The notes: generated from the sequence alone by a model not told the origin. 44,187 nt of DNA from Phycisphaerae bacterium (GCA_016927755.1 JAFGLZ010000264.1:1-44187), one strand, 5' to 3'; numbered from the stretch's first letter, positions 8,372 to 16,298 are shown. Translations and numbers: made by a program.

Positions 8372-9003
8372 CCCATCTTTCGCATGATGCCGATGACCTT
8401 TCCGATGATCTCGACGTTGGTGTTTTTGGGGTCGAGGACGAGGTCGGCGTAGTCGGGATTTTCGGCGTGTAGGACGATTTTGGGGCCCTTACGGAGGAAG
8501 CGTTTCAGGGTGGCTTCTTCGTCGACCATGACCACGGCGATCTGGTTGTGCTCGGCCTCGGGCTGCTTTCGGACCACGGCGAGGTCGCCGTCGTGGATTC
8601 CGACGCCGGTCATGCTGTCGCCGCGGACCCGTAGGGCGAAGACGTTTTGTCCGGAGAAGAGGTCGCTGTCGAGTGTGACGTAGCCTTCGAGGTTCTCCAC
8701 GGCGGTAATGGGACGGCCCGCGGCGACGGTGCCGACCAGGGGCACGCGCAGGCCTCGCTGCTCGCGGGGGCGTTGGAGATTGCGTCCGGTCTTTCCGGGC
8801 GGGACGACGATTCCTCGTGCTCGTCCCTTGAGCAATCGGATGTAGCCTTTTTTCTCGATGAGCTTGAGGTGTTGTGCGGCCGCGTTGGGGGACGAGAAGC
8901 CGAAGTGTTCGGCGATCTCGCGGACGGTGGGGACGGAGCCGTCACGTCGTCGGTCGAGGATGAAGTCGAGCACGTTACGTTGTCTTGGGGTCAGGGTTGG
9001 CAT
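8368..9003 (-). CDS. lexA: LexA repressor (SOS regulator, S24 self-cleaving protease)
   Basis: A 211-residue LexA starting MPTLTPRQRNVLDFILDRRR. The N-terminal winged HTH includes PTVREIAEHFGFSSPNAAAQ (about 25-44). The self-cleavage site is A95-G96 in GTVAAGRP. The catalytic dyad is S130 in RGDSM and K167 in EATLKRFL. On DNA damage, RecA filaments trigger self-cleavage and derepression. It heads the leftward operon with DUF72, imuB and dnaE2. The perfect palindrome at 9210-9227 in its promoter implies autoregulation. The start was set at 9003 because five upstream codons add only a non-family tail. The leader is about 190 bases and no good Shine-Dalgarno is seen. This may be a cassette-specific LexA rather than the only LexA in the genome. 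Confidence 0.95.
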   Translation of the reverse strand: MPTLTPRQRNVLDFILDRRRDGSVPTVREIAEHFGFSSPNAAAQHLKLIEKKGYIRLLKGRARGIVVPPGKTGRNLQRPREQRGLRVPLVGTVAAGRPITAVENLEGYVTLDSDLFSGQNVFALRVRGDSMTGVGIHDGDLAVVRKQPEAEHNQIAVVMVDEEATLKRFLRKGPKIVLHAENPDYADLVLDPKNTNVEIIGKVIGIMRKMG

Positions 9004-9005
9004 AA

Positions 9006-9095
9006 CACGTCGACACATAGAAACGTCGAAAAGTCAAAAAGTCGACACGTCGAAAAGTCAGAACTTCGACACGAGACAAATCGACCAACACGTCG
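9006..9095 (-). other. lexA 5-prime leader with repeated GTCGA motifs
   Basis: Part of the inferred untranslated leader of lexA. ACGTCGAAAAGTCA occurs at 9023-9036 and again at 9047-9060, with further GTCGA and ACACGTCGACAC copies around them, so several short stems are possible. It may be a structured leader or a small simple repeat; function unknown. Confidence 0.5.
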
Positions 9096-9204
9096 GCTTT
9101 GCGATCTTGTGTTGCACTCCTGTTAGGCCTATGACTCTTCGATCCTTCGCTCTCTTATAGAGAGCGGTGATCGGGTGACCTTGGGGGTTACTTGGCCATG
9201 ATGT

Positions 9205-9232
9205 ATTATACTGTACATATGTACAGTGTCAA
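9205..9232 (-). promoter_or_regulatory. lexA promoter with LexA (SOS) box filling the -35/-10 spacer
   Basis: Read leftward, this is TTGACA, a 16-bp spacer, then TATAAT. The spacer is CTGTACATATGTACAG (9211-9226), extending to the perfect 18-bp palindrome ACTGTACATATGTACAGT at 9210-9227. It fits the CTGT-N8-ACAG form of gamma/beta-proteobacterial LexA boxes. LexA bound here would cover the whole promoter. The divergent flavoprotein gene begins 138 bp away and could share control. Confidence 0.9.
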
Positions 9233-9369
9233 CCGAGGTGGTTGGGATTTTCGCTGGTCGGAGGGTGCGGGTGGTCGGCGGCGTGGCTGCTTGTGTACGT
9301 GGCCCATGTCGTTACCATAGAATCGCGCGAAACAGGCGGCCGAACGGCGGCAACGTGGAGGAGCCGGTG

Positions 9370-9945
9370 ATGAAGATTCTTGCGATTCAGGGCAGTCCGC
9401 GACCGGAAGGTCACACTCAGGCTGTTCTCGACATCGTGCTGGACGCGGCCGCGCAGGCGGGCGCATCGACGGAGGTGATTCAGCTTTCGGAGTATCACGA
9501 TCTGTCGGGCTGCATCGAGTGTTTCGCGTGTCAGCAGACGCCTGACGCTCCGGGGTGCGTGGTGGAGGACGACATGCAGGACGTTCTGCACCGGCTTCTG
9601 GGCGCGGACGTGATCGTCCTGGCCACTCCGGTGTTCTGCTGGTCGCCGTCGTGGTACCTGAAGATGATGATGGACCGGTGTTATTGTCTGTTCAAGTTTC
9701 GGGGGCCGAATCAGGTCGAGTGTCTGCTCGAGGGCAAGAAGCTGGCGGCGGTCATCTCGTCGGGCGGGCCGGAGGGCGACGGCGCGGACCTGGTCATCCA
9801 GACGTGCAGTCGGTTGGCGGAGTTCAGCAAGACGGAGTGGTTGGGGGCGTTTCTGGCGGCGAGCGTCAAGGACGTCGAGAGCATTCGCGCGGACGGCGAG
9901 TTGATCGAGCGGGCCAGGGCGTTTGGTCGCAAGCTGGCGTCGTGA
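9370..9945 (+). CDS. NADPH-dependent FMN reductase / iron-sulfur flavoprotein-like
   Basis: A 191-residue flavodoxin-fold protein. MKILAIQGSPRPEGHTQ gives the family GSPR phosphate loop for FMN (about residues 7-14). A cysteine cluster CIECFACQQTPDAPGC (spacing CX2CX2CX8C) followed by VVEDDM resembles the compact cluster of the Isf-type iron-sulfur flavoproteins, but whether it binds Fe-S is uncertain. ATPVFCWSPSWYLKMMMDR is the typical substrate/dimer loop. The start at 9370 follows a GGAGGAG Shine-Dalgarno. It is transcribed away from lexA, and the SOS box lies in the shared interval. Likely a flavin-dependent oxidoreductase of quinones or electron carriers; the substrate is unknown. Confidence 0.85.
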   Translation: MKILAIQGSPRPEGHTQAVLDIVLDAAAQAGASTEVIQLSEYHDLSGCIECFACQQTPDAPGCVVEDDMQDVLHRLLGADVIVLATPVFCWSPSWYLKMMMDRCYCLFKFRGPNQVECLLEGKKLAAVISSGGPEGDGADLVIQTCSRLAEFSKTEWLGAFLAASVKDVESIRADGELIERARAFGRKLAS

Positions 9946-9990
9946 TTTCGGGCGCGTGTGTTGACGGTCGGTTCAGTTGCGCGCGGGGCT

Positions 9991-10014
9991 CACGAGCGGG
10001 CTCGTGCCATTTTC
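9991..10014 (+). terminator. Possible weak terminator after the flavoprotein gene
   Basis: CACGAG-CGGG-CTCGTG forms a 6-bp stem with a 4-base loop, followed by CCATTTT. It lies 45 bp past the stop. The stem is short and the T-run is only four, so intrinsic termination is uncertain. Confidence 0.35.
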
Positions 10015-10069
10015 GGCGCGTGAGTTTCGCGTTGCATTCGAGGAGGCGTTGCTGAGCATGAGATGGGCG

Positions 10070-10231
10070 GGTGGCCCATGGCTTCAGCCGTGGGGGACGC
10101 GAATGTCCGATCGAATTCGCGTCCCCCACCTCTGAAGAGGTGGGCCACCCAAGGTTCTCTGGCTGTCCAAACATCCTTGCAGGCAGCTTAGTTTGGTGGG
10201 AATGGCCTGGCTGTGCGGACCCATGCCACCC
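10070..10231. repeat. Composite REP family I inverted pair with family II end (C)
   Basis: A forward arm (10070-10103, GTGGCCCATGGCTTCAGCCG...) and a reverse arm (10112-10150, GAATTCGCGTCCCCCACCTC...) make a long imperfect inverted repeat. A tail ending ATCCTTGCAGGCAGCTTAG (to 10191) is shared with the copy at 22230-22348. GCGGACCCATGCCACCC at 10215-10231 matches the right end of the 112-bp family II repeat near the second RAYT. This fills most of the gene-free stretch between the flavoprotein and acpS. Confidence 0.88.
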
Positions 10232-10300
10232 GCGACGAGACTGTCTAACCGAAGAAGGCACGAGGCTGGCCGCGATTGTTTTGGTTTCGAGAGCCTATCC

Positions 10301-10702
10301 ATGCAGTTCGTTTCCCACGGCATTGATTTGGTCGAGTGCGAGCGGATCGCCCAGATGATGGGTCAGTATCCGGACAAGTTCCTGGCCCGCATTTTGACCG
10401 ACGCGGAGCGTGCGTACGTGGAGACGAAGCGGCATCCGGTTCCGCACGTGGCGGGTCGATTCGCGGCGAAGGAGGCGATCCTCAAGGTGCTGGGCACGGG
10501 GTGGCGGGGTCAGATTTCCTGGCGCGACATGGAGGTTCTGAACGACAAGGCCGGCGGACCGCGTGTGACGTTGACGGGCGAGTGCGCTCGGATCGCCGAG
10601 AGGCTGGGCATTGCGCGGATCGTGTTGTCGATCACGCACACGCAGAACTACGCGGCGGCCAGCGCGATCGGGTTGGTGGGCGACGGAGAGTCTTCTTCCT
10701 GA
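10301..10702 (+). CDS. acpS: Holo-[acyl-carrier-protein] synthase
   Basis: A 133-residue AcpS that moves the 4'-phosphopantetheine group from CoA to acyl carrier protein. The two magnesium-binding signatures are present: GIDLVECERIA (D9) and RFAAKEAILKVLG (E58). ARIVLSITHTQNYAAASAI near the C-terminus is the usual last strand region (canonical LSLSHT..YA.A.). The length is normal for AcpS. The start ATG follows the repeat composite at 10070-10231. It stands alone rather than in a fatty-acid operon, and its promoter is not evident, so transcription may begin inside the repeat region. Confidence 0.93.
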   Translation: MQFVSHGIDLVECERIAQMMGQYPDKFLARILTDAERAYVETKRHPVPHVAGRFAAKEAILKVLGTGWRGQISWRDMEVLNDKAGGPRVTLTGECARIAERLGIARIVLSITHTQNYAAASAIGLVGDGESSS

Positions 10703-10880
10703 CGTGGCTGGGTTCCGGCGCCGGGGCGTCGCGCGCGACGGCGCGGAGCATTGCGCGAAACCCACGCTTTGCGTGTTCGGCTTTTCCCCATAACATTCTC
10801 ATACGCGAAGGGACGTTGCTGACGTCTCTAGGCGTTGCCGTGCGAGCCTCGGTGGTTTCGAGAAGGAAGGAGACGACGCG

Positions 10881-11870
10881 ATGACCCGACGAGAGCGCCT
10901 GGAGGCGACGCTTGCCGGCAGGGAGTTGGACCGGCCAGCGGTTTCGATGTGGCAGCATTTCTATGACCTGGAGCAGACGCAGGACGGGCTCGTGCAGGCG
11001 ATGCTCGATTATCAGCGTCGGTTCGACTGGGATTTCATGAAGGTGAATCCTCGGGCGTGCTATCACGTTCAGGACTGGGGCAACCGGTACGACTTTAGCC
11101 GGGCGCCGGACGCGGGTCCAAAGCTCGTCGAGCATCGGATCAAGAAGCCAGGGGACTGGTCGGAGCTGCACGTACTGAATCCGAGCGAGGGGGTGTTGGG
11201 TGAGCACATCGGGGCGATCGGGATGATCCGCCAGCAGCTCGACGCGGACGTTCCGATGATCATGACGGTCTTCACGCCGTTGTCGCTGGCGGACGAGCTG
11301 TCGGGCAAGGATCGCAGCGCCAAGGAGCTCTTCGCCGCACCGGACGAGCTGCACGTCGGTTTGGAGCGGATCACGGAGACGTTCGAGCACTTGGTGGACC
11401 TGGCATTCGCGGCGGGGGTGGACGGGATCTTCTTCGCCACGACGCTCTGGGGGACTACGAGCAAACTGACGACGGCGCAGTACGACGAGTTCAGCCGGCC
11501 TTACGACGAGCGGATCATGAAGCGGATCAAGGGGAAGGGCTGGCTGAACGTTCTTCACGTCTGCAAGTCGAACAACATGCTGTTTCATTTGCAGGATCTG
11601 GAGCCGGATCTGTTTCATTGGGACGCGACGGACCCGACGAATGCGACGATCGGGCAGGGGCTGGAGGAGTTGGACGCGCCGGTGATCGGTGGGATCGACG
11701 GGAACCGGCTGGCCGAGGAGGGCGCTGGCGCGTGGGTCGACGAGGCGTTGCGGGCGCATGCGGAGGCGACGGGCAAGCGTCGTTGGGTCGTGGGCGCGGG
11801 CTGCACGGTGCCGTCGGAGATATCGCACGAGGCGTTGGCGTACGTTCGGGCGAAGGTGGAGTCATTGTAG
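10881..11870 (+). CDS. Uroporphyrinogen decarboxylase-superfamily protein (not HemE)
   Basis: A 329-residue TIM-barrel protein of the URO-D superfamily, starting MTRRERLEATLAGRELDRPA, the usual opening of the HemE/MtaA-like group. FDWDFMKVNPRACYHVQDWG and the C-terminal GGIDGNRLAEEGAGAWVDE with KRRWVVGAGCTVP match the fold. The HemE substrate signature (FMRQAGRY) is absent, so heme synthesis is unlikely; a corrinoid-dependent methyltransferase or uncharacterised decarboxylase role is more likely. A strong AAGGAAGGAG Shine-Dalgarno at 10863-10872 supports the start. The methyltransferase gene follows 12 bp downstream, so the two may be co-transcribed. Confidence 0.8.
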   Translation: MTRRERLEATLAGRELDRPAVSMWQHFYDLEQTQDGLVQAMLDYQRRFDWDFMKVNPRACYHVQDWGNRYDFSRAPDAGPKLVEHRIKKPGDWSELHVLNPSEGVLGEHIGAIGMIRQQLDADVPMIMTVFTPLSLADELSGKDRSAKELFAAPDELHVGLERITETFEHLVDLAFAAGVDGIFFATTLWGTTSKLTTAQYDEFSRPYDERIMKRIKGKGWLNVLHVCKSNNMLFHLQDLEPDLFHWDATDPTNATIGQGLEELDAPVIGGIDGNRLAEEGAGAWVDEALRAHAEATGKRRWVVGAGCTVPSEISHEALAYVRAKVESL

Positions 11871-11882
11871 GGTCGGCGCGGC

Positions 11883-12926
11883 GTGGAGGCGTCCGGCGAG
11901 GCGGCGGCGAGATGGTATCATGATGTTTGGGGGTCGTGCCTGGAATCGATGACGTTGCCGCTGGGGCACGTGGCCGGGGAGGCGGGCATGGACAGGATTT
12001 GGTCGGACCTGATACAGCCTCCCGAGATCATGTACGGGACGCGTCGGTGGAAGTTTCCGCCGGCGGAGGCCGGGCACTGGCGGGAGGTGTTGCGCCTTCC
12101 CGAGCGGGGGACGATCTGCGAGGTGGGGTGCGGTCCGGGCGGGCTGCTGACGCGGATCGCGGAGACGTCGCTCGCGCCGAGCCGCATCATCGGTATTGAC
12201 ATGGACAGGGGGCAGCTCGAGTTCGCCGGGAGGCGCCTGGCGGAGCTTGGCTTGAGCGAGGTGGAGTTGCTGGCGGGCGACGCCTGTTCGATGCCGTTGC
12301 CGGACCACTGCGTCGACGCGCTGACGAGCCACGCGTTGATCGAGCATCTCCCGGACACGGGCGCGTTCTTTCGCGAGTGCAAGCGTGTGCTTAGGCCGGG
12401 CGGGACGCTGTCGGTCGCGTGCGCGGGCGGTCGATATTCGGTGGACAACCGTCACCCGGACGCGCCGAAGGAGCTGACGGACGAGATCCACCAACTCGAG
12501 CGGATCATGCAGCCGTGGGACGACGCGTTGAACCAGGCGTACTTCGTCTGGCAGGGCGGGCCGTTTATTGCGTATCCGGGCATCGTTCGCTCGTGGGGGC
12601 TGGATGAGTTTCGGGTGGACTCTTGGTCGAAGACGATCTGCTGGGACGATCACCGGTTGAGCGAGGAAGACCGGTTGATATTCGTGAGGCTCTTTCGGTC
12701 GGTTCCTCCGGAGATGCCTCCGACGGAGGCGAGGATCCGGGAGGCGCTGGCAAAGGTCGGGGCCGGGGCGCCCGCGACGCCGTATTTGACGGAGCGGGAG
12801 CGATGCCGCTTGCGTGAGCTGTACGACGAGCGGGAGCGGTTGGCGTTGGAGGAGGTCCGCAAGGCGGGGTCGGGCCCGTTCTTCGCGACGACGGTGGCGT
12901 TGGTTGCTTCGGGGATCGTGCGGTAG
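11883..12926 (+). CDS. Class I SAM-dependent methyltransferase (type 11-like)
   Basis: A 347-residue protein whose central Rossmann domain has ICEVGCGPGGLLTRIAE (motif I, about 80-96), IIGIDMDRGQLEFAGRRL (motif II) and DHCVDALTSHALIEHLPD (motif IV region), followed by ECKRVLRPGGTLSVACAGG. The flanking N- and C-terminal parts (about 75 and 150 residues) are not recognised; the C-terminal part is charged. A GTG start at 11883 is taken, 12 bp after the UroD-like gene; the ATG at 11949 is an alternative that removes 22 residues. Substrate unknown. The coupling with a UroD-superfamily gene could mean a shared small-molecule methylation pathway, which is inference. Confidence 0.85.
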   Translation: MEASGEAAARWYHDVWGSCLESMTLPLGHVAGEAGMDRIWSDLIQPPEIMYGTRRWKFPPAEAGHWREVLRLPERGTICEVGCGPGGLLTRIAETSLAPSRIIGIDMDRGQLEFAGRRLAELGLSEVELLAGDACSMPLPDHCVDALTSHALIEHLPDTGAFFRECKRVLRPGGTLSVACAGGRYSVDNRHPDAPKELTDEIHQLERIMQPWDDALNQAYFVWQGGPFIAYPGIVRSWGLDEFRVDSWSKTICWDDHRLSEEDRLIFVRLFRSVPPEMPPTEARIREALAKVGAGAPATPYLTERERCRLRELYDERERLALEEVRKAGSGPFFATTVALVASGIVR

Positions 12927-13018
12927 CTTTCGGGGCGGGGGTTCCATCCGAGAGGCTGCTCGTGAGCGCACGGCGAGAGGGTGGCTAATGTGTGGGAGAG
13001 GGCATCGACGCCAAGCGT

Positions 13019-13041
13019 CTGCCACGAGGTCTCTGTGGCAG
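13019..13041. terminator. Hairpin between convergent genes (possible terminator)
   Basis: CTGCCAC, 9 bases, GTGGCAG form a 7-bp stem in the 242-bp gap between the rightward methyltransferase and the leftward GspE-type gene. There is no T-run on either side. Its position suits a bidirectional terminator or a small intergenic repeat. Confidence 0.3.
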
Positions 13042-13168
13042 GCATGCCGCATGAGCGCTATCCCCTATCTTGCGTGATTACGGGAGCGACGAATCCGACG
13101 CCGTTGCCGACGAGGCGTTCGTGACGCCGGTCGCGGGACTGCCGGGCCGCGGGAGGGGGACAGCGACG

Positions 13169-14740
13169 CTACCGCAGCCCCATGACTCGGTTGATTTCTT
13201 CCAGCGTTGTGACGCCGTTGGCGGCCTTTCGGATTCCGTCGGCGGCGATGGTGGCCATTCCTTGGCCTACGGCGATGGTGCGGAGCTCGTCGACGGATGC
13301 GCCTCGGTTTAGGGCGGCGGCGATCTCCGGGGTGACCTCGAGGGCTTCGGCGATGACGTCGCGGCCGGCGAAGCCGAGTTGTCCGCATTTGGCGCAGCCG
13401 CGGGGCTCGCGGAAGCCCTTGTCGAGGGACGACCAGTCCAGGCCGCCCGTTCTGGCGTACTGCTCGGCTCGGCGCATCAGGTTCGGGTCCGGCAAGGTGG
13501 CGACGCTGCAGTGCGGGCAGAGGGTTCGAACGAGCCTTTGGGCGACGATGAGCTTGGTGGTGTCGGTGATGAGGAACGGCTCGCTACCCATGTCGAGCAT
13601 TCGGACGAGCGCGCCGGCGGCTTCGGTCGTGTGGAGCGTTGACATGACCAGGTGACCGGTGAGCGTGGCGGCTTGGGCGAGCCACAGGACTTTGGGATCG
13701 CGGAGCGCGCCGACCATGATGACGTCGGGATCGCTTCGGAGCATGGCGTTCATCGCGACGGGAAAGGTCATTCCGGCGGCCTCGTCGACCTGGGTCTGGA
13801 TCATCCAGGGGAAGAGGAACTCGACGGGGTCTTCGACGGTCATGACTTTGATCTCGGGTTTGGCCACGTGGCACAGGCAGGCGTAGAGGGTCGTGGTCTT
13901 GCCGCAGCCGGTGGGGCCGGTGACGATGATCAGCCCCCAGGGGGCCTCGACCCACCGCCGCAGTTTGTCCTTGACGGGCTGGGAGAAGTTGATGCGGTCG
14001 AGCGAGGGTGCGACCAGCGACCGGTCAAGGAGGCGCGCCGTGAGCGACTCGCCCAGGGCAGAGGGCAGGAAGTTCGCGCGGAGGTCGATGAGATCGCCGC
14101 CCGGCTCGGTGCGGAGCATGATCCGTCCGTCCTGTGGCTTTTCCTTGGCGGTGCGATCGCAGCCGGCCATGGTCTTGAGCTGTTCGATGAGGGGGGCGAG
14201 GAGCCGGCGGTCGAGATCGGCTACGTGATGCAGGACGCCATCGACGCGGTATCGGAGGGCGACAACGGCCTCTTCGCTCTTCTCGGGCAGGTGCGGGGCG
14301 AGGTGAAGGTCGCTGGCGCGCATGGCCCGGCCTAGACAGATCATGAGGCGGGCGGCGCGTTCGGTCTGGCTCAGGGACGGGTCGGGCTCGACGGGTTGGT
14401 TCAGCTCCTCGAGGCGGAGGCGGACCTGCCGGATGAAAGGGTCGATGTCGGCGGTGAGCTCGATTCGGGGTCCTTGGCCGGTGACGAAGCGATCGATGTC
14501 CTCGCGTCGGAATCGCCATTGCCGGCCGACCTTGGTGCCTTTGAGCTTTCCGGATCGGAGCCATCGGTAGAAGGTTGGGCGGGTGGTTTTGAGTAGGGCG
14601 ATGGCGTGGTCCATGGTGAGGAGCTCGGCACCGGGGTCCTTGCCGTTGGGCTTGGGCGCATGCGAGGTCTTCGATGCGTCGCCGGTGGACTTGCGGGTGG
14701 ACATGTGGGACGCCGCTCTGTGTTTGGTCTTCTTGGCCAT
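13169..14740 (-). CDS. GspE/PilB-type ATPase fused to an excisionase-like HTH domain
   Basis: A 523-residue protein. Residues about 40-87 form an excisionase/MerR-like HTH (LTMDHAIALLKTTRPTFYRW, then GKLKGTKVGRQWRFRREDID). The rest is a GspE-family secretion ATPase: ASDLHLAPH near 142, Walker A GPTGCGKT (275-282), Asp-box VMTVEDPVEF, His-box HLVMSTLHTTEA, and the zinc-binding CPHC...CAKC pairs (about 408-452). Walker B reads DPDVIMVGALRD, so the usual glutamate of GEIRD is A345 and ATP hydrolysis may be weakened. GspE/PilB/PilT proteins power type II secretion or pilus systems, but none of those genes are adjacent. A perfect AAGGAGG at 14748-14754 precedes the ATG. The HTH suggests DNA binding or self-regulation rather than a pure motor. 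Confidence 0.88.
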   Translation of the reverse strand: MAKKTKHRAASHMSTRKSTGDASKTSHAPKPNGKDPGAELLTMDHAIALLKTTRPTFYRWLRSGKLKGTKVGRQWRFRREDIDRFVTGQGPRIELTADIDPFIRQVRLRLEELNQPVEPDPSLSQTERAARLMICLGRAMRASDLHLAPHLPEKSEEAVVALRYRVDGVLHHVADLDRRLLAPLIEQLKTMAGCDRTAKEKPQDGRIMLRTEPGGDLIDLRANFLPSALGESLTARLLDRSLVAPSLDRINFSQPVKDKLRRWVEAPWGLIIVTGPTGCGKTTTLYACLCHVAKPEIKVMTVEDPVEFLFPWMIQTQVDEAAGMTFPVAMNAMLRSDPDVIMVGALRDPKVLWLAQAATLTGHLVMSTLHTTEAAGALVRMLDMGSEPFLITDTTKLIVAQRLVRTLCPHCSVATLPDPNLMRRAEQYARTGGLDWSSLDKGFREPRGCAKCGQLGFAGRDVIAEALEVTPEIAAALNRGASVDELRTIAVGQGMATIAADGIRKAANGVTTLEEINRVMGLR

Positions 14741-14762
14741 TGGCGGGCCTCCTTACGCTGAT

Positions 14763-14816
14763 GTATCATAACATATCACAGCATTCATGATACGTCAAAA
14801 TACAATGAGGTATTTT
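14763..14816 (-). promoter_or_regulatory. Promoter with operator-like inverted repeats for the HTH-ATPase gene
   Basis: Read leftward: TTGACG (14793-14798), 17 bp, TATGTT (14770-14775). An inverted repeat GTATCAT (14763-14769) and ATGATAC (14787-14793) brackets the -10 and touches the -35, as an operator would. Beside it, AAAATAC-AATGAG-GTATTTT (14797-14816) forms a 7-bp stem. The region is unusually AT-rich for this window. Confidence 0.55.
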
Positions 14817-15202
14817 GGGCCTTCACGACCACGTCTTAAGTATAAGATCAGTTATTACAAACACTTACGGTCGCATGGCGTTTTGTTTCTGTTTTTTCGT
14901 GCATTACTCGGTCGGGTGCGGGCTGGGTTGTGGCCGGAGGGCGGCGAGATATGGGGCTCTGGGGTGCGGGGGGCGTCGATCATGCGCGCGCCGACGGGTC
15001 GTGAGGGCGGGCATTATCGCGCCAACGAGGGTTTCAGGCAGGTCGCGATCGATGCAGGGCGGGGCGAGGGACGATGATGCGTTGGGCGGGTGGGATGCCC
15101 GCGTGGCGTTCGGAAACGCCCAGGCCTGGGGGCCTTCCGTCGGGAGGCCGGGAAGCGAGTTTCGGGCGGAAGGCGTCGTCAGTTCTATTTTGGGGGATGG
15201 TC
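14817..15202. other. Gene-free stretch upstream of the three-repeat secreted protein
   Basis: The first 80 bp are AT-rich and could hold a rightward promoter, but no good -35/-10 pair was found. The rest is G-rich without a recognisable gene. The reading frame of the next gene is open upstream to 15074 but shows no family-like residues there. Confidence 0.5.
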
Positions 15203-16276
15203 ATGAATCCGAAGCGGTCCCGTGGCGTCGTTGCATCTTGCTTCTTCGTGTTGAGCGTCTCTTGCGGTGCGGTATCGGTTCAGGCGGCGTTGGTGAGCAT
15301 CGCCGGGCAGTGGAATTCGGCGGCGGGTCCCGTGACGATCGAGCATGCCTCGAACTACAGCGGGCAGCCGCTGGCCATCAAGGGCTATTGGATTCACAAG
15401 CGGAACAAGGCCATCATCACCGGGGGGACGTATGACCCGGTGCAGCGTAAGGCCGTGGCTCAGTATTACCTGCCGTGGAAGAACATGTACGGGAAGGTTA
15501 CGTGGATGTTGGCGGAGGACGGGAAGGCCCTGTTCGGGCAGTATCAGCAGCCGGACAGCCAGGGCGTGTTTCATCTGTATCGCGGACCGGTGCCATCGTC
15601 GGGCTCGAAGACGTCATCGGGCGGGGCGAAGCTGTACAACGTTGCCGGGCAATGGACGTCGTCGTGGGGGACGGTGACGATTGAGCATGGGAAGCTCAGC
15701 AGCGGCCAGGCGGTGAAGGTGACGGGCTACTGGACTCAGAACGGCAAGACGATGGGGGCGTTCACGAGCGGCAGTTACGACGCGAACAAGCGGATCGTGG
15801 AGGCGGCGTTCAAGAACGCCAAGGGGGGCACGGGCAAGGTTCGCTGGACGCTGTCGACCGACGGGAACACGCTATCGGGTCTTCTGACGATGACGGGTCG
15901 GAGCGATACGGGCAAGTGGGACCTGCAGCGCGCCAAGCGGGTGGCGGCGGCGGTGGCGACGGCCGGGGGGAGCGGCGGCGTGTCGGGGACTTGGGACTCG
16001 TCTTTCGGGACCGTCTACCTGAAGCACGGTCCGCTGCAGGGCACTCGACCGGTGAACGTGACGGGCTATTGGACTCAGAACAACAGCCGGATGGGCTCGT
16101 TCACGCAGGGCATCTACTACCCGGACAAGGGCATCGTCGACGCGGCGTACCAGAATGCCCGCGGGGCGAAGGGCAACGTCCGCTGGCGGGTCTCGCGCGA
16201 CGGGAGATCGATGAGCGGCGAGATCGTGGTTGCCGGACGGGCGGATCGGGGGACGTGGAACATGACGCGCAAGTGA
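15203..16276 (+). CDS. Secreted protein with three tandem ~95-residue beta-type repeats
   Basis: A 357-residue protein. The chosen start MNPKRSRGVVASCFFVLS has a signal peptide ending near VSVQA, and GGGGG lies 7 bases before the ATG; an ATG two codons earlier is possible. After the signal come three homologous repeats starting near residues 32, 143 and 259. Each has a GxW..SxxGxVxxxHG opening, GYWTQNxxxMGxFT, a YxxxxxIVxAAxxNAxG stretch, VRWxxSxDGxxxSG, and GRxDxGxW near the end. Alternating glycine and aromatic residues suggest small beta-barrels or lipocalin-like modules; I do not recognise a named family. Repeats 2 and 3 are closer to each other than to repeat 1. A binding role outside the cytoplasm is inferred. 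Confidence 0.75.
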   Translation: MNPKRSRGVVASCFFVLSVSCGAVSVQAALVSIAGQWNSAAGPVTIEHASNYSGQPLAIKGYWIHKRNKAIITGGTYDPVQRKAVAQYYLPWKNMYGKVTWMLAEDGKALFGQYQQPDSQGVFHLYRGPVPSSGSKTSSGGAKLYNVAGQWTSSWGTVTIEHGKLSSGQAVKVTGYWTQNGKTMGAFTSGSYDANKRIVEAAFKNAKGGTGKVRWTLSTDGNTLSGLLTMTGRSDTGKWDLQRAKRVAAAVATAGGSGGVSGTWDSSFGTVYLKHGPLQGTRPVNVTGYWTQNNSRMGSFTQGIYYPDKGIVDAAYQNARGAKGNVRWRVSRDGRSMSGEIVVAGRADRGTWNMTRK

Positions 16277-16298
16277 CACTCTCCGGGCGAGGCGATAG

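Noticed and set aside
10727..10740. 14-bp GC palindrome CGTCGCGCGCGACG
   Set aside because: Expected by chance at this GC content; no repeat copy or T-run.
10881..11870. HemE (heme biosynthesis)
   Set aside because: The FMRQAGRY substrate signature is absent and the N-terminus fits the wider superfamily.
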